A stretch of DNA of 60,216 nucleotides, taken from assembly GCF_019247635.1 (NCBI RefSeq), contig NZ_JAFBAR010000078.1:1-60216 (forward strand), read 5' to 3'. This stretch comes from Mycobacterium sp. (GTDB taxonomy: Bacteria > Actinomycetota > Actinomycetes > Mycobacteriales > Mycobacteriaceae). Each line of letters opens with the position of its first letter. Positions within the stretch are counted from its first letter, which is position 1. The notes under the pieces are model-generated. The model worked only from the letters and a program-made list of their open reading frames with translations. It had not been told where the DNA came from and searched no databases. This document shows positions 36,245 to 48,527 of the stretch, one piece after another. The position numbers were made by a program, and so were the translations under genes.

Positions 36245-38127
36245 AGCTTCACCGCCAGGATCGCCGCGGCCACCAGGGCCGCGCCGGCCAGCATCGACAA
36301 CGCGTAGTTACGGGCGAAGCCGGTTTGGGCCTGCCGCAACCGATTCGAGATCGTGCTCACCAGCGCTGCCAGCGCGTTGACCGAGCCGTCCACACCGGCG
36401 TTGTCGACGTCGACCAGTGCGTGGGTCAGTTCCGCGCCAGGGCGCATGAACACCTCCTCGTTGAAGGCGTCGCCGTAGGCGTCGGCGCGCGCGGCCGTCG
36501 TCAAGACGGAGACCCGAGCGGGCGCCACCCGGGGAATCTGCGCCTTGGCTCCGTACATCCGGTAGGCCACCGCGACGCCCACCGCGACGACACCCAGCGC
36601 CAAGGTGGTGCTGACCCATTTCGGGGCGGCGGCCTCGGTTTCCAAGTGGACGCCGACGACCGGCTCCAGCCAGTGTTGCAGCGTTCCCCCGACGGCGAAC
36701 AGGCCGCCGGAGAGCACCGAGCCGACGGCGAGCAGGATCATCGGCCACGTCATGAGGGCCGGCGCTTCGTGCGGATGTAAGCCTGGGGCCCAACGCTTTT
36801 TGCCGAAGAAGGTCATCAGCATCACGCGGGTCATGTAGAACGCGGTGATTCCCGCACCCAGCAGTGCGGTGCCGCCCAGTGCGTAGCCGCGCACACCGCC
36901 GGCGCCCAGCGCCGCCTCGATGATGGCGTCCTTGGAGAAGAAGCCCGCGAACGGGGGCACGCCGATGATCGCCAGATAGCCCAGCCCGAACGTGACGAAC
37001 GTGACCGGCAGGGCCGCGCGCAGGCCGCCGTAGCGCCGCATGTCCTGCTCTTCGTGCATCGCGTGGATCACCGCGCCGGAGCCCAGGAACAACCCGGCTT
37101 TGAAGAAGCCGTGGGTGAGCAGGTGCATGATCGCGAACGCGTAGCCGGCCGGACCCAGACCCGCGGCCAGCACCATGTAGCCGATCTGGCTCATCGTCGA
37201 GGCCGCCAGCGCGCGCTTGATGTCGTCCTTGGCGCAGCCGATGAATGCTCCGAGCATCAGGGTGGCGGCGCCGACGGTGACCACCGCCAGCTGCGCGTCG
37301 GGCGCCAGGTTGTACAGCGGGTTGGACCGCACGATCAGATACACGCCGGCGGTCACCATGGTGGCGGCGTGAATCAGCGCGGACACCGGGGTGGGGCCCT
37401 CCATGGCGTCGCCCAACCAGGCCTGCAGCGGCACCTGGGCGGACTTGGCGCACGCGCCCAGCAGCAGCAACAACCCCATCGCCGTGAGGGCTCCCTGATC
37501 GGCGCCGGGCGCGGCCGCGAACACCCCGGCGTAGGACAGCGTGCCGAAGTTGGCGAACATGACGAACATGCCCACCGCCAGCCCGGCGTCACCGACCCGG
37601 TTCATCACGAACGCCTTCTTGGCCGCGGTGGCCGCGGAGGGCTTGTGGTACCAGAAGCCGATCAACAGGTACGACGCCAGGCCCACCCCTTCCCACCCGA
37701 CGTAGAGCACCAGGTAGTTGTCGGCGACCACAAGCAGCAGCATGGAGGCCAGGAACAGGTTGAGGTAGCCGAAAAACCTGCGGCGGTCGGGGTCTTCGGC
37801 CATGTAGGCGACCGAGTAGATGTGGATCAGCGACCCGACCCCGGAGATCAACAGCACGAAGCACATCGACAGCTGGTCGATCTGTAGCCCGAAGTCGACC
37901 TGCAACTGGTTGACGGGTATCCAGGTGAACACCGTCTGGTGGATGGTCCGGTCGTCGGCGTTGCGGCCCAGCATGTCGGCGAGCAGCGACGCGCCCACCC
38001 CGAACGGCGCCAGCGCGGCGGCGCAGCCCAGCCAGTGGCCCCAACGATCGGTGCGCCTGCCGCCGAACAGCAAGACGGCGGCACCTGCCAGTGGCAGGGC
38101 CACAAGCAGCCAGGTGTAGTGAATCAT
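36238..38127 (-). CDS. nuoL: NADH-quinone oxidoreductase subunit L
   Basis: A 629-aa distal antiporter-like subunit of complex I, whose C-terminal part would form the lateral helix along the membrane arm. Motifs: [20 protein letters not shown] (essential Glu), [20 protein letters not shown] (Lys), [16 protein letters not shown] and the long C-terminal helix ending [21 protein letters not shown] 38127 lies 10 bp after nuoK. The length is usual for actinobacteria. Confidence 0.97.
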   Translation of the reverse strand: MIHYTWLLVALPLAGAAVLLFGGRRTDRWGHWLGCAAALAPFGVGASLLADMLGRNADDRTIHQTVFTWIPVNQLQVDFGLQIDQLSMCFVLLISGVGSLIHIYSVAYMAEDPDRRRFFGYLNLFLASMLLLVVADNYLVLYVGWEGVGLASYLLIGFWYHKPSAATAAKKAFVMNRVGDAGLAVGMFVMFANFGTLSYAGVFAAAPGADQGALTAMGLLLLLGACAKSAQVPLQAWLGDAMEGPTPVSALIHAATMVTAGVYLIVRSNPLYNLAPDAQLAVVTVGAATLMLGAFIGCAKDDIKRALAASTMSQIGYMVLAAGLGPAGYAFAIMHLLTHGFFKAGLFLGSGAVIHAMHEEQDMRRYGGLRAALPVTFVTFGLGYLAIIGVPPFAGFFSKDAIIEAALGAGGVRGYALGGTALLGAGITAFYMTRVMLMTFFGKKRWAPGLHPHEAPALMTWPMILLAVGSVLSGGLFAVGGTLQHWLEPVVGVHLETEAAAPKWVSTTLALGVVAVGVAVAYRMYGAKAQIPRVAPARVSVLTTAARADAYGDAFNEEVFMRPGAELTHALVDVDNAGVDGSVNALAALVSTISNRLRQAQTGFARNYALSMLAGAALVAAAILAVKLW

Positions 38128-38137
38128 CTTGGCGTTC

Positions 38138-38437
38138 TTAGCCTTTGAGTAGATTCGCGTCGTCTACCGACGCCGATTTGCGGGCACGGAAAATCGTCAT
38201 GATGATGGCCAGGCCGATGACGACCTCGCAGGCGGCCACCACCATCGTGAAGAACGCGATCATCTGCCCGTCCAGGTGGCCGTGCAGGCGCGCGAACGTG
38301 ACGAAGGCCAAATTGACGGCGTTGAGCATCAGCTCCACGCACATGAACATGACGATGGCGTTGCGTCGCAACAGCACACCGGCGGCGCCGATGGTGAACA
38401 GCAGCGCCGAAAGGTAAAGGTAATTGGCCGGATTCAT
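38138..38437 (-). CDS. nuoK: NADH-quinone oxidoreductase subunit K
   Basis: A 99-aa subunit with three transmembrane helices; conserved Glu residues within [18 protein letters not shown] and [16 protein letters not shown] belong to the proton pathway (E-channel). ATG 38437 ([17 protein letters not shown]) overlaps the nuoJ stop by ATGA; the longer upstream frame is a shadow of nuoJ. Confidence 0.97.
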   Translation of the reverse strand: MNPANYLYLSALLFTIGAAGVLLRRNAIVMFMCVELMLNAVNLAFVTFARLHGHLDGQMIAFFTMVVAACEVVIGLAIIMTIFRARKSASVDDANLLKG

Positions 38438-39246
38438 GATGTCCCGCCTTTGATCGCCTCCCGGCCGGGTTCGCGGGTGGCGGTTTTCTTGCCGTCCGCC
38501 CCGCGGATTTCCAGGATCGGGGATACCGACAGTTCCGAGTAGGAGCCGTCGGGCAGCAGCGCGGCCACGTCGACCGCGTTGTGACGGGCGTAGACACCCG
38601 GGCTGGGTAGTGGGGTGGGGTGGCCGCCGGGGCGGAACCGGTCTTCGGAGAGCTCGCGCTGGGTCTTGCGGCGCTCGAAGCGTTCTCGGTGGGCCAACAC
38701 CATCGCGCCGACGGCCGCGGTGATCAGCAGCGCGCTGGTCAACTCGAACGCCCACAGATAGCGGGAAAAGATCAGCGCGGCCAACCCCTGGACGTTGCCG
38801 TTGGCGTTGGCGGCGGTCAGCCCGGCGAAACCTCCCGTTGCGACGTTGCCGATGGCGGCGATCAGCAGAATGCCGAATGCGAGACCGGTGCCCACCGCGG
38901 CGACGCGCTGCCCGCGCAGCGTTTCCTTCAGGGACTCCGCGGAATCCACTCCGATCAACATCAGCACGAACAGGAACAGCATCATCACCGCGCCGGTGTA
39001 GACCACGACTTGGACGACACCGAGGAACACCGCGTCCTGGACCGTGTAGAACACCGCGAGGCTGATCATCGTCATCGCCAGGAACATCGCCGAGTACACC
39101 GCGTTGACGGCCAACACCACCCCGAGCGCGCCGGCCACGGCCACGGCTGCCAGCACCCAGAAAGTCACCGCCTCGCCGGTAGAGGTGCGAACTATGGTGT
39201 CGGAGGCCAGATTCGAGGCCAGCACAACGCCCGGTAATACGGTCAC
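38434..39246 (-). CDS. nuoJ: NADH-quinone oxidoreductase subunit J
   Basis: About 270 aa, five transmembrane helices with the family motif [20 protein letters not shown], whose pi-bulge helix couples quinone chemistry to pumping. A hydrophilic C-terminal tail of about 80 residues ([19 protein letters not shown]...) is typical of mycobacteria and absent in E. coli. GTG 39246 overlaps the nuoI stop. Confidence 0.96.
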   Translation of the reverse strand: MTVLPGVVLASNLASDTIVRTSTGEAVTFWVLAAVAVAGALGVVLAVNAVYSAMFLAMTMISLAVFYTVQDAVFLGVVQVVVYTGAVMMLFLFVLMLIGVDSAESLKETLRGQRVAAVGTGLAFGILLIAAIGNVATGGFAGLTAANANGNVQGLAALIFSRYLWAFELTSALLITAAVGAMVLAHRERFERRKTQRELSEDRFRPGGHPTPLPSPGVYARHNAVDVAALLPDGSYSELSVSPILEIRGADGKKTATREPGREAIKGGTS

Positions 39247-39809
39247 CGGGCTGCTCCGTCGGATCCCGCGCCCTGGGTCTCGTGCAAGCCCTGCGCGGTC
39301 ACGTTGCCCTGGTAGTAGTCCTTGTCGGTGGCCCCCGGCGCCCTGGGATGCGGCGGGGCGGTCATCTCGGGCAGCAACGGGGCCAGCAACAGGTTCTTTT
39401 CGTAGATCAGGTCGGCCCGGTTGTCGTCGGCCATCTCGTAGTTGTTGGTCATCGTCAGCGCCCTGGTGGGACAGGCCTCGACGCACAGACCGCAGCCGAT
39501 GCACCGCAGGTAGTTGATCTGGTACACCCGGCCGTACCGTTCCCCGGGCGAAAACCGCGCCTCCTCGGTGTTGTCGGCGCCCTCGACGTAGATCGCGTCG
39601 GCCGGGCACGCCCAGGCGCACAACTCGCAGCCGATGCACTTCTCCAGGCCGTCGGGGTACCGATTGAGTTGATGACGCCCGTGGTAGCGCGGCTTGACCG
39701 GGCCCGGCTTCTCCGGATACTCCTCGGTGACCCGCTTTTTGAACATCGACCCGAACGTCACACCGAATCCGGCCAAGGCATCCAAAGAATGCCGGATAGA
39801 TCTAGCCAC
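39243..39809 (-). CDS. nuoI: NADH-quinone oxidoreductase subunit I
   Basis: A 188-aa iron-sulfur subunit carrying clusters N6a and N6b: [16 protein letters not shown] and [16 protein letters not shown], two complete CxxCxxCxxxCP motifs. It passes electrons toward NuoB. The start is GTG 39809, 8 bp inside the nuoH 3' end. The C-terminal extension after [10 protein letters not shown] is mycobacterial. Confidence 0.97.
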   Translation of the reverse strand: MARSIRHSLDALAGFGVTFGSMFKKRVTEEYPEKPGPVKPRYHGRHQLNRYPDGLEKCIGCELCAWACPADAIYVEGADNTEEARFSPGERYGRVYQINYLRCIGCGLCVEACPTRALTMTNNYEMADDNRADLIYEKNLLLAPLLPEMTAPPHPRAPGATDKDYYQGNVTAQGLHETQGAGSDGAAR

Positions 39810-41064
39810 GTGTTTTCTCCTTGCTCGCGCCGGCCAGGGACTTCGCAGGCAGCGGCGGCGTGGGGAACGCCGGCTCGATGGCCTTCGGGGTTGGGGCTTG
39901 CTTGCTCAGCCGGCGCTGCTCCCGCTCGAATTGGCGAATACTGGGCGTGCTGAACGGTTTTCGCAGCAGCAAGACCAAGGCCACGGCGAAGACGATGCTG
40001 CTGGCCACCAGAATCGGGGTCCAGTGCGACAAACCCTGGTCGCGCAGCGTGCGGATGACCGCGGCGATCAGCACCCAGACGAGCGAGGCAGGGATGAGTA
40101 GCTTCCAGCCCAACGCCATGAACTGGTCGTAACGGAGCCGGGGCAGGCTGGCTCGCAGCCACATATAGATGAACAGGAAGGTCCACATCTTGGCGGTGAA
40201 CCAGAGCACCGGCCACCAGCCGACGTTGGCCCCCGGCCACATGTTGATCGGCCACGGAGCATGCCAGCCGCCGAAGAACATGACCGTGGCGAGCGACGAA
40301 ACCGTCATCATGTTGACGTATTCGGCCAACATGAACATGGCGAACTTCAGCGACGAGTACTCGGTGTGGAAGCCGGCGACCAGCTCACCCTCGGCCTCGG
40401 GCAGGTCGAATGGGGCGCGGTTGGTTTCGCCCACCATCGAGATGAGATAGGTGATGAACGACGGCAGCAACAGGAACACGTACCATACCCGGTCCTGGGC
40501 CGCCACGATCTGCGATGTCGACATGGTGCCGGCGAACAGGAAGACGGCCGCGAACGACAGCCCCATCGACACCTCGTAGGAGATGACCTGCGCGGTGGAG
40601 CGCACCCCGCCCAGCAGCGGGTAGGTGGAGCCGGATGCCCAGCCGCCCAACACGATGCCGTACACCCCGATCGCCGACAGCCCCAGGATGAACAGCACCG
40701 CGACCGGCAGGTCGGTCAGCTGCAACGGCGTGCGGTGGCCAAAAACCGACACCTCCGGGCCGAACGGGATGAACGCGAACGCGGTGAACGCGGGGATCGT
40801 CGAGATGACCGGCGCCGCCATGTAGACGAACCAGTCGACGCCGCGGGGAGTGATGCTCTCCTTGAGCGCCAGCTTGATCCCGTCGGCGAGGCTCTGCAGG
40901 GCGCCCCATGGCCCCGCCCGGTTGGGGCCGGGCCGCAGCTGCATCCAGCCCAGGATCTTGCGCTCGAGCAGGATGGCGACCAACACGTTCAACATGAGGA
41001 ACACGAAGATGGCCAGCGCCTTGCCCAGCACCAGCCACCAGGTGTCGTGTCCGAAGGCGGTCAC
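39802..41064 (-). CDS. nuoH: NADH-quinone oxidoreductase subunit H
   Basis: A 420-aa membrane subunit forming the quinone chamber roof. Family motifs: [60 protein letters not shown] (acidic quinone-site loop) and [20 protein letters not shown]. It carries a basic, proline-rich C-terminal tail ([19 protein letters not shown]). GTG 41064 overlaps the nuoG stop by GTGA. Confidence 0.97.
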   Translation of the reverse strand: MTAFGHDTWWLVLGKALAIFVFLMLNVLVAILLERKILGWMQLRPGPNRAGPWGALQSLADGIKLALKESITPRGVDWFVYMAAPVISTIPAFTAFAFIPFGPEVSVFGHRTPLQLTDLPVAVLFILGLSAIGVYGIVLGGWASGSTYPLLGGVRSTAQVISYEVSMGLSFAAVFLFAGTMSTSQIVAAQDRVWYVFLLLPSFITYLISMVGETNRAPFDLPEAEGELVAGFHTEYSSLKFAMFMLAEYVNMMTVSSLATVMFFGGWHAPWPINMWPGANVGWWPVLWFTAKMWTFLFIYMWLRASLPRLRYDQFMALGWKLLIPASLVWVLIAAVIRTLRDQGLSHWTPILVASSIVFAVALVLLLRKPFSTPSIRQFEREQRRLSKQAPTPKAIEPAFPTPPLPAKSLAGASKEKTRG

Positions 41065-43478
41065 GCTCCCACCCCGATCGCCACGACGCCGCCGTTAGTT
41101 ACGCCCAACTGCCGGTGCACCGCGGAACCCGGCGAGTTCAGCGGCAGCCACACCACCCGGTCGGGCATGTCGGTGACGGTCAGCGGCAACGTGATCGAGC
41201 CGCGCGACGTGCTGACGGTGACGTCCTCACCCTCGGCGGCGCCTATCTCGGCCGCGGTGTCGGCCGACAACCGCACCACCGGTGCGCGCGCGGTGCCCGC
41301 CAGATACGGTTCGCCGTCCTGCGAGCGGCCCTCGTCGAGCAGCAGGCGCCAGCCGGTCAGCACGGCCTCGCCTTTGCCGGGCTCGCGGGGACCGGTTGCT
41401 TCGACATTCGGGCCGCCGGGGCGTTTTCCGCTCCAGCTGCCCAGCCCGGCCGCCTCGGCCCGCGCCGCCTCCACGGTGGACACCCCCAGATAGACACCCA
41501 TCTCGTCGGCCAGTGCGTCCAACACCCGGTGGTCGGATTGGCTCGCCTGCAACGTGCTGCCGCGCAGCGCGGGCTCGAACGGGCGGTAGCGGCCCTCCCA
41601 ATTGACGAAGGCGCCGGCCTTCTGCGTCGTCGGCGCGACCGGAAAGACCACGTCGGCGCGCGCGGTGACGGCGCTGTGCCGCAGCTCCAGGCTGACCACG
41701 AAGCCCGCCGCGTCGAGTGCGGCCAGCACCGCGTCGGGATCGGTGAAATCGGCTGGCTCGACACCGCCGACCACCAGCGCGCCCAGGGTTCCGTCGGCGG
41801 CGGCGGCCAGGATGCCATCGGCGTCCCGCCCAGGGGCAGTGGGCAGTTCGTCGACGTGCCAGGCCGCGCGCACCTCCGCGCGGGCGGCGTCGTCGGCCAG
41901 GGGACGGCCACCGGGCAACAGGTTGGGCAGCGCGCCGGCCTCCAGCGCGCCGCGCTCGCCGGCCCGACGCGGCACCCAGGCCAGGCGCGCCCCGGTGGCG
42001 TCGGCGAGGCGGGCCGCGGCGGACAAGCCACCGGGCACCGTGGCCAGGCGCTCACCGACCAGAATGACCGCGCCGGGCGTGGACAGCAGGTCGCCCAGTT
42101 CACCGGTGGCCAGGCCGTCCAGCGTCGCGGGCTCGGCGCCGGGAGCGGTCTTGAGCAGCCGGCCGGACATCTTCTTCAGCGACCGAGTCTCGAACGGGGC
42201 GACGGCGTAGATCGGCATCCCGTGCTTGCGCGCCGCCTTGCGCAGCCGCAGGAACACGATGGGCGCCTCGTCTTCCGGTTCGAACCCGACCAGCAACACC
42301 ACGGGCGCGGATTCCAGGCCGGAGTAGCTGACGGTGATCGGGCGTCCGGCGACGCGGGCCGCCAGGAACTCGGTCTCCTCGGCCGAGTGCGGACGGGCAC
42401 GGAAGTCAATGTCGTTGGTGTCCAGCGTGATTCGCGCAAACTTTGCGTAGGCGTAGGCGTCCTCCCAGGTCACCCGGCCACCGACCAGCACCCCGGTGCG
42501 GCCGCGGGCCGCCTCGAGTCCGTGGGCGGCCGCCACCATCGCATGCGCCCACGACGCGGGCTGCAGCGCGCCGTCGGCGTCGCGAACCAGGGGAGTGCTG
42601 AGCACGTCGGGTTGGGTCGCGTACCTGAAGGCCCACCGGCCCTTGTCGCAGTTCCACTCCTCGTTGACTTCCGGGTCGTCGCCGGCCAGCCGCCGTAGCA
42701 CCTTGCCGCGGCGGTGGTCGGTGCGCTCGGCGCACCCGCCCGCGCAGTGCTCACACACGCTCGGGCTGGACACCAGGTCGAACGGGCGCGCGCGGAAACG
42801 GTAGGCGGTCCCGGTCAGCGCACCGACCGGGCAGATCTGCACCGTGTTTCCCGAGAAGTAGGAATCGAACGGCTCATTGGCGTAAATCCCGACCTGCTGC
42901 AGGGCGCCCCGCTCCTGCATGTCGATGAACGGATCCCCGGCGATCTGCTCGGAGAACCGTGTGCAGCGCGCGCACAGGATGCAGCGTTCCCGGTCCAGCA
43001 GCACCTGGGAGGAGATGTTGATCGGCTTGGCGAAGGTGCGCTTGACGTCGGTGAAGCGTGATTCGGCCCGGCCGTTGGACATGGCCTGGTTCTGCAGCGG
43101 GCATTCGCCGCCCTTGTCGCACATCGGGCAGTCCAGCGGGTGGTTGATCAGCAGCAGTTCCATCACGCCGTGCTGGGCCTTGTCGGCGGCCGCCGACGTC
43201 AGCTGGGTGCGCACCACCATGTCGTCGCTGACCACGGTGGTGCAGGAGGCCAGCGGCTTGCGTTGTCCCTCGACCTCGACCAGGCACTGCCGGCATGCGC
43301 CGACCGGCTCGAGCAGGGGGTGGTCGCAGAACCGCGGGATCTGGATCCCGATCAGCTCGGCCGCGCGGATCACCAGAGTCCCCTTGGGAACGCTGATTTC
43401 GACCCCGTCGATCGTCAGCTTCACCATCTCCGGTTGGGCAACCCCGTCGCCGGTTTCAGTTTTGGCCGCACTAGTCAC
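41061..43478 (-). CDS. nuoG: NADH-quinone oxidoreductase subunit G
   Basis: About 805 aa, the largest peripheral-arm subunit. N-terminal [2Fe-2S] motif [20 protein letters not shown]; then [26 protein letters not shown] and [16 protein letters not shown] [4Fe-4S] motifs (the last corresponding to cluster N7 or its region). A degenerate molybdopterin-oxidoreductase fold makes up the rest. GTG 43478 ([16 protein letters not shown]) overlaps the nuoF stop; the longer upstream frame is a nuoF shadow. Confidence 0.96.
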   Translation of the reverse strand: MTSAAKTETGDGVAQPEMVKLTIDGVEISVPKGTLVIRAAELIGIQIPRFCDHPLLEPVGACRQCLVEVEGQRKPLASCTTVVSDDMVVRTQLTSAAADKAQHGVMELLLINHPLDCPMCDKGGECPLQNQAMSNGRAESRFTDVKRTFAKPINISSQVLLDRERCILCARCTRFSEQIAGDPFIDMQERGALQQVGIYANEPFDSYFSGNTVQICPVGALTGTAYRFRARPFDLVSSPSVCEHCAGGCAERTDHRRGKVLRRLAGDDPEVNEEWNCDKGRWAFRYATQPDVLSTPLVRDADGALQPASWAHAMVAAAHGLEAARGRTGVLVGGRVTWEDAYAYAKFARITLDTNDIDFRARPHSAEETEFLAARVAGRPITVSYSGLESAPVVLLVGFEPEDEAPIVFLRLRKAARKHGMPIYAVAPFETRSLKKMSGRLLKTAPGAEPATLDGLATGELGDLLSTPGAVILVGERLATVPGGLSAAARLADATGARLAWVPRRAGERGALEAGALPNLLPGGRPLADDAARAEVRAAWHVDELPTAPGRDADGILAAAADGTLGALVVGGVEPADFTDPDAVLAALDAAGFVVSLELRHSAVTARADVVFPVAPTTQKAGAFVNWEGRYRPFEPALRGSTLQASQSDHRVLDALADEMGVYLGVSTVEAARAEAAGLGSWSGKRPGGPNVEATGPREPGKGEAVLTGWRLLLDEGRSQDGEPYLAGTARAPVVRLSADTAAEIGAAEGEDVTVSTSRGSITLPLTVTDMPDRVVWLPLNSPGSAVHRQLGVTNGGVVAIGVGA

Positions 43479-44812
43479 TTGGCTGTCGTCCCCTTCACGC
43501 TTTCGCGCCCACTGGTCAGCATGGAGTCTTTGGGGTCGAACGGGCATCCACCGTGTTCGACGTGGGCGATGTACTCGTCGCGGAAATGCTCGATCGACGA
43601 CGTCACCGGGCTCGCGGCGCCATCGCCCAAGGCGCAGAACGACTTTCCCAAGATCGCGTCGGAGATGTCGAGCAGCTTGTCGAGATCCTCGCGGATGGCA
43701 CCGCCGGTTTCCAGACGCTTGTAGATCTGGTCCAGCCAGAAGGTTCCTTCGCGGCACGGCGTGCATTTCCCGCACGATTCGTGTTTGTAGAACTCGGTCC
43801 AGCGCCGCACCGCGCGAACCACACACGTGGTCTCGTCGAAGATCTCCAGCGCCTTGGTCCCCAGCATCGACCCCGCGGCGCCCACGCCCTCGTAGTCCAG
43901 CGGCACGTCCAGGTGCTCGTCGGTCAAAAGCGGCGTCGACGATCCACCCGGCGTCCAGAACTTGAGCCGGTGACCGGCACGGACCCCGCCGGCGTACGCC
44001 AGCAACTCGCGCAACGTGATGCCCAGTGGCGCCTCGTACTGGCCCGGCCGGGTCACGTGCCCGGACAGCGAATACAACGTGAAGCCGGGCGATTTCTCGC
44101 TGCCCATCAACCGGAACCAGTCGACCCCGTTGAGGATGATCGGCGGCACGCTGGCGATGGTCTCGACGTTGTTGATCACCGTGGGGCAGCCGTACAGGCC
44201 GGCCACCGCGGGAAACGGCGGGCGCAGCCGCGGCTGACCGCGGCGGCCTTCCAGCGAATCGAGCAGCGCGGTTTCCTCGCCGCAGATATAGGCGCCCGCT
44301 CCCGCGTGCACCACCAGTTCCAAATCGAAGCCCGACCCGGCGATGTCGCGGCCCAGGAAGCCGGCGTCATACGCCTCGGCCACCGCGTTCTGCAGCCGCC
44401 GCAACACCGGCAGCACCTCACCGCGCACGTAGATGAACGCGTGACTGGCGCGGATCGCGTAGGAGGCGATGATGACGCCTTCGACGAGCAGGTGCGGTGT
44501 GGCCAGCATCAGCGGAATGTCTTTGCACGTACCGGGTTCCGACTCGTCGGCGTTGACCACGAGGTAGTGCGGCTTGGCGGCGGCACCGGTGTCGCCCTGC
44601 GGGATGAACGACCATTTCGTGCCGGTGGAGAAGCCCGCACCGCCGCGCCCGCGCAGCCCGGAGTCCTTGACGGCCCCGATCACCGCGTCGGGCTCCATCG
44701 CCAGGGCCTTCTTCAGCGCCTGGTAACCGTCGTAGCGCTGATAGGTCTGCAGGGTCCACGACTCGGGGTCGTCCCAGTACTTACTGATCACCGGGGTCAA
44801 AGGCGTGGTCAT
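43475..44812 (-). CDS. nuoF: NADH-quinone oxidoreductase subunit F
   Basis: A 445-aa subunit that oxidises NADH with FMN and cluster N3. FMN/NADH site: [51 protein letters not shown]; cluster N3: [12 protein letters not shown] plus the later Cys in [13 protein letters not shown] 44812 overlaps nuoE (ATGA). Confidence 0.97.
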   Translation of the reverse strand: MTTPLTPVISKYWDDPESWTLQTYQRYDGYQALKKALAMEPDAVIGAVKDSGLRGRGGAGFSTGTKWSFIPQGDTGAAAKPHYLVVNADESEPGTCKDIPLMLATPHLLVEGVIIASYAIRASHAFIYVRGEVLPVLRRLQNAVAEAYDAGFLGRDIAGSGFDLELVVHAGAGAYICGEETALLDSLEGRRGQPRLRPPFPAVAGLYGCPTVINNVETIASVPPIILNGVDWFRLMGSEKSPGFTLYSLSGHVTRPGQYEAPLGITLRELLAYAGGVRAGHRLKFWTPGGSSTPLLTDEHLDVPLDYEGVGAAGSMLGTKALEIFDETTCVVRAVRRWTEFYKHESCGKCTPCREGTFWLDQIYKRLETGGAIREDLDKLLDISDAILGKSFCALGDGAASPVTSSIEHFRDEYIAHVEHGGCPFDPKDSMLTSGRESVKGTTAK

Positions 44813-45588
44813 GACTGAGCCTCGGGTGCTTCCGGCGCCTGCATGCCCTGCTCGTGGGCCACCCGCAGGCCGGCCAGCGTGGCCGCACCGGCGCCGCCCT
44901 GGCCGTCGTCGGGACGCGGGTCGGGCAGGCCGGCCAGGATGCGCGAGGTCTGGCGGAAACCGCACAGCGGCGCGCCGCGGGTGGGCGCCTTGGGCTCGCC
45001 GGCGCGCAACGAGTCCACGAGTTCGCGCGCCGACTCAGACGTCTGGTTGTCGAAGAATTCCCAGTTGACCATCACCACCGGCGCGAAGTCACAGGCGGCG
45101 TTGCACTCGATACGTTGCAGCGTGATCGTGCCGTCGCCGGTGGTCTCGTCGTTGCCGATGCCCAGGTGTGCCTGGAGGTCGGAGAAGATGGCGTCGCCGC
45201 CCATCACCGCGCACAGCGTGTTGGTGCACACGCCGACCAGGTATTCGCCCGTCGGGCCGCGCCGGTACATGGTGTAGAAGCTGGCCACCGCCGATACCTC
45301 GGCGCCGGTCAGTCCCAGCTGGCTCGAGCAGAACTCCAGACCGGCCGGCGTCAGGTAAGAGTCCTCGCCCTGCACCAGATGCAATAGCGGCAACAACGCC
45401 GAGCGCTTGTTGGGGTAGCGGCCGATGATCTCCTTGGCCTCGACCTCCAGTCGCGCCTGTACTTCCGCCGGGTACGACTGCGGGGCGCCCTCGACCACGA
45501 ACTGGCTGGGCTCTTCGGCCGGCGGACCGAGCCGGATGAATACGCGCTCTCCGGAGTGAGGGACCGGGTTGGAATCGGGTTCTGTCAT
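44809..45588 (-). CDS. nuoE: NADH-quinone oxidoreductase subunit E
   Basis: A 259-aa subunit with the thioredoxin-like [2Fe-2S] cluster N1a: CTNTLC and, further on, [15 protein letters not shown] supply four Cys. It has an N-terminal helical domain and a C-terminal extension (about 60 residues after [13 protein letters not shown]) longer than in E. coli, as in other mycobacteria. ATG 45588 overlaps nuoD (ATGA). Confidence 0.97.
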   Translation of the reverse strand: MTEPDSNPVPHSGERVFIRLGPPAEEPSQFVVEGAPQSYPAEVQARLEVEAKEIIGRYPNKRSALLPLLHLVQGEDSYLTPAGLEFCSSQLGLTGAEVSAVASFYTMYRRGPTGEYLVGVCTNTLCAVMGGDAIFSDLQAHLGIGNDETTGDGTITLQRIECNAACDFAPVVMVNWEFFDNQTSESARELVDSLRAGEPKAPTRGAPLCGFRQTSRILAGLPDPRPDDGQGGAGAATLAGLRVAHEQGMQAPEAPEAQS

Positions 45589-46883
45589 CGATCCACCCCG
45601 CCCATCACCGGGTCGATGCTGGCGACCGCGGTGATCAGATCGGCGACCATCCCGCCCTCACCCATGGCGGCGACCGACTGCAGGTTGGTGAAGGAAGGGT
45701 CCCGATAGTGCACCCGGTAGGGACGGGTGCCGCCGTCACTGACCATGTGCACGCCGAGCTCACCGCGCGGTGATTCCACCGCCGCGTAGACCTGGCCCGC
45801 CGGGACGCGAATGCCCTCGGTGACCAACTTGAAGTGGTGGATCAACGCTTCCATCGAGCTGCCCATGATCTTGGCGATGTGCTCCGGGGAGTTGCCCATG
45901 CCGTCCGGGCCGACCTTCAGGTCCGCCGGCCAGGCGAGCTTACGGTCCTCGATCATGGTCGGTCCGGGCCGCAATTTGTCCAGGCACTGCTCGACGATCT
46001 TGATCGACTCCCACATTTCCTTGACGCGAATCATGTAGCGGCCGTAGGCATCACACGTGTCCGCGGTGATCACGTCGAACTCGTAGTTCTCATAACCGCA
46101 GTAGGGCTCGCTCTTGCGCAGGTCGTGGGGCAGCCCCGTGGAACGCAGGATCGGGCCGGTGATGCCCAGCGCGATGCAGCCGGTCAGATCCAGGTAGCCC
46201 ACACCCTCGGTGCGCGCCTTCCAGATCGCGTTTTCATTGAGCAACTCGCCCATCTCGCGCAGCGGGACACGCAGCTGCTTGAGGGCTTCCTCGATCTCTT
46301 TTTCGGCGTTGGGCGGCAGATCCTGCGCGACGCCGCCGGGCCGGATGTAGGCACTGTTCATCCGCAGCCCGGTGATCGATTCGAACAAAGTCAGGACGAT
46401 CTCGCGGCCCCGGAAACCGACGAACATCGGGGTCATCGCGCCCAGTTCCATGCCGCCGGTCGCCAAGGCGACCAGATGCGACGAGATCCGGTTGAGCTCC
46501 ATCATCATCACTCGGATGACGTTGACGCGCTCCGGGATCTCCTCGGTGATGCCCAGCAGCTTCTCCACGCCCAGGCAGTAGGCGGTCTCGTTGAAAAACG
46601 GTGCCAGGTAATCCATCCGGGTCACGAAGGTGACGCCCTGCGTCCAGTAGCGGTATTCGAGGTTCTTCTCGATTCCGGTGTGCAGGTAGCCGATTCCGCA
46701 GCGGACGTCGGTGACCGTCTCGCCCTCGATCTCGAGGATCAGCCGCAGCACTCCGTGCGTGGAGGGGTGCTGGGGGCCCATGTTGACGACGATGCGTTCG
46801 CCGGGATCCGCGTTACGGGCCGCGTCGACGATCTCGTCCCAGTCCTGACCGCCGGCGACCAGGACGGTTTCTGTGTTGGTCAT
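45585..46883 (-). CDS. nuoD: NADH-quinone oxidoreductase subunit D
   Basis: A 432-aa quinone-site subunit derived from the hydrogenase large subunit. [15 protein letters not shown] holds the quinone-binding His; also [38 protein letters not shown] and the C-terminal [12 protein letters not shown] 46883 overlaps the nuoC stop (TGATG). Confidence 0.97.
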   Translation of the reverse strand: MTNTETVLVAGGQDWDEIVDAARNADPGERIVVNMGPQHPSTHGVLRLILEIEGETVTDVRCGIGYLHTGIEKNLEYRYWTQGVTFVTRMDYLAPFFNETAYCLGVEKLLGITEEIPERVNVIRVMMMELNRISSHLVALATGGMELGAMTPMFVGFRGREIVLTLFESITGLRMNSAYIRPGGVAQDLPPNAEKEIEEALKQLRVPLREMGELLNENAIWKARTEGVGYLDLTGCIALGITGPILRSTGLPHDLRKSEPYCGYENYEFDVITADTCDAYGRYMIRVKEMWESIKIVEQCLDKLRPGPTMIEDRKLAWPADLKVGPDGMGNSPEHIAKIMGSSMEALIHHFKLVTEGIRVPAGQVYAAVESPRGELGVHMVSDGGTRPYRVHYRDPSFTNLQSVAAMGEGGMVADLITAVASIDPVMGGVDR

Positions 46884-47590
46884 CAGTTATAACCCCTCCG
46901 CTCGTCGGGCGGAGGTATCTGCGCGCCCTTGTATTCGACCGGGACCCCGCCGAGTGGATAGTCCTTGCGTTGCGGATGCCCGTGCCAGTCGTCGGGCATC
47001 TCGATTCGGGTCAGCGACGGATGGCCGTCGAAGATGATCCCGAAGAAGTCATACGTCTCGCGCTCGTGCCAGTCGTTGGTCGGGTAGATCGAAAACAACG
47101 ACGGGATATGCGGATCACTGTCCGGCGCAGACGCTTCCAGCCGGACACGGCGGTTGTGGGTGATCGACTGCAGCGGATAGACGGCGTGCAGCTCCCGGCC
47201 CGTCTCGTGCGGATAATGCACCCCGCTGACACCCAGACACAGCTCGAAGCGCAGTTCGGGGTCGTCGCGCAGCCGCTGGGCGACCTGCGGCAGCAGCTCC
47301 CGACGCACGTGCAGGGTCAGTTCGTTGCGATCGACCACGACCTTCTCTATCGCGTCTTCGTACTCGACGCCTTCGCGCTGCAACGCGTCTGCCAGCCGGT
47401 CGGCGATGTCGTCGAAGTAGCCACCGTAGGGCCGGGGACTGCTGCCGGGCAGCGTGACCTCGCGCACCAGGCGTCCGTAACCGGAGGTGTCACCACTGCC
47501 GGTCACCCCGAACATGCCGCGCCGGACGTTGATCACTTCCTGATCGGCCACCGCAGTTGCTTCCTGCGGATCCTGGTCTGGCGAACTCAT
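46883..47590 (-). CDS. nuoC: NADH-quinone oxidoreductase subunit C
   Basis: About 235 aa, the 30-kDa subunit that helps hold NuoD and NuoB. The signature [20 protein letters not shown] is present, and the C terminus [19 protein letters not shown] is canonical. An N-terminal extension (about 60 residues, [20 protein letters not shown]) precedes the core. ATG 47590 overlaps the nuoB stop by ATGA; the longer open frame upstream is a nuoB shadow. Confidence 0.96.
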   Translation of the reverse strand: MSSPDQDPQEATAVADQEVINVRRGMFGVTGSGDTSGYGRLVREVTLPGSSPRPYGGYFDDIADRLADALQREGVEYEDAIEKVVVDRNELTLHVRRELLPQVAQRLRDDPELRFELCLGVSGVHYPHETGRELHAVYPLQSITHNRRVRLEASAPDSDPHIPSLFSIYPTNDWHERETYDFFGIIFDGHPSLTRIEMPDDWHGHPQRKDYPLGGVPVEYKGAQIPPPDERRGYN

Positions 47591-48141
47591 CGCAGCAGTC
47601 CGCGCATCTCGATCGTGGGCCTGGCCGACATCGCGGCTTCCTCGGCTTCGGCGATGGCGTCCTGCCGGTTGACGCCCAGCGGCATTTCCTGAATCTTCTC
47701 GTGCAGCTTGAGGATTGCGTAGAGCAGCATCTCCGGGCGCGGCGGGCAGCCGGGCAGGTAGATGTCGACCGGCACGATGTGGTCGACGCCCTGCACGATC
47801 GCGTAGTTGTTGAACATCCCGCCCGACGAGGCGCAAACGCCCATGGCGAGAACCCACTTGGGCTCGGCCATCTGGTCGTAGATCTGGCGCAGCACCGGTG
47901 CCATCTTCTGGCTGACCCGCCCCGCCACGATCATCAGATCGGCCTGCCGGGGCGTCGCCGAGAAGCGCTCCATGCCAAACCGCGCGATGTCGAACCTCGG
48001 TCCCGCCGTCGCCATCATCTCGATGGCGCAGCAGGCCAACCCGAACGTCGCCGGCCACAGCGAGTTCTTGCGAACGTAGCCCGCCACCTTCTCGACTGTG
48101 GACAGCAGGATGCCGCCGGGCAGCTGTTCTTCCAGGCCCAC
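47587..48141 (-). CDS. nuoB: NADH-quinone oxidoreductase subunit B
   Basis: A 184-aa subunit with cluster N2, which reduces quinone. [10 protein letters not shown] (tandem Cys), [20 protein letters not shown] and [16 protein letters not shown] supply the ligands. ATG 48141, 8 bp after nuoA. Confidence 0.97.
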   Translation of the reverse strand: MGLEEQLPGGILLSTVEKVAGYVRKNSLWPATFGLACCAIEMMATAGPRFDIARFGMERFSATPRQADLMIVAGRVSQKMAPVLRQIYDQMAEPKWVLAMGVCASSGGMFNNYAIVQGVDHIVPVDIYLPGCPPRPEMLLYAILKLHEKIQEMPLGVNRQDAIAEAEEAAMSARPTIEMRGLLR

Positions 48142-48149
48142 GCCTTACC

Positions 48150-48527
48150 TCAATCCCACGTCAGGCCCCCGCGGCGCCACACGTATGCGTAGGCCACGAA
48201 AACCGTGAGCACGAACACCACCATCTCGACCAACGCGAACGTCCCGAGGGCGTCGTAGCTGACCGCCCATGGATAGAGGAACACGATTTCGATGTCGAAG
48301 ACGATAAACAACATTGCGGTCAGGTAATACTTCACCGGAAACCGCTGCCCGCTGGCCGCGTGCGGGCCGCTGACCGAACTTTCGGTGGGCTCGATCCCGC
48401 ACTCGTAGGCCGCCAACTTGGACCGGTTGTAGCGTGACGGGCCGGCCAGGCTCGCGATGAAAACCGAGCCCACGGCGAAGGCGGTGGCAATCGCCCCCAG
48501 CACCAGGATGGGTATGTAGACGTTCAA
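48150..48527 (-). CDS. nuoA: NADH-quinone oxidoreductase subunit A
   Basis: About 125 aa, three transmembrane helices; [14 protein letters not shown] and [19 protein letters not shown] are the family signatures. First gene of the operon. The start is TTG 48527 ([11 protein letters not shown]), with GGAG 4 nt upstream, matching the known mycobacterial N terminus; no ATG fits. Some automatic annotations may extend it upstream. Confidence 0.93.
   Translation of the reverse strand: MNVYIPILVLGAIATAFAVGSVFIASLAGPSRYNRSKLAAYECGIEPTESSVSGPHAASGQRFPVKYYLTAMLFIVFDIEIVFLYPWAVSYDALGTFALVEMVVFVLTVFVAYAYVWRRGGLTWD

Noticed and set aside
34643..44818. Long plus-strand open frames (up to about 530 codons) across the nuo genes
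   Set aside because: They lie opposite clearly identified complex I subunits and their translations are His/Arg/Gly-rich low-complexity sequence.
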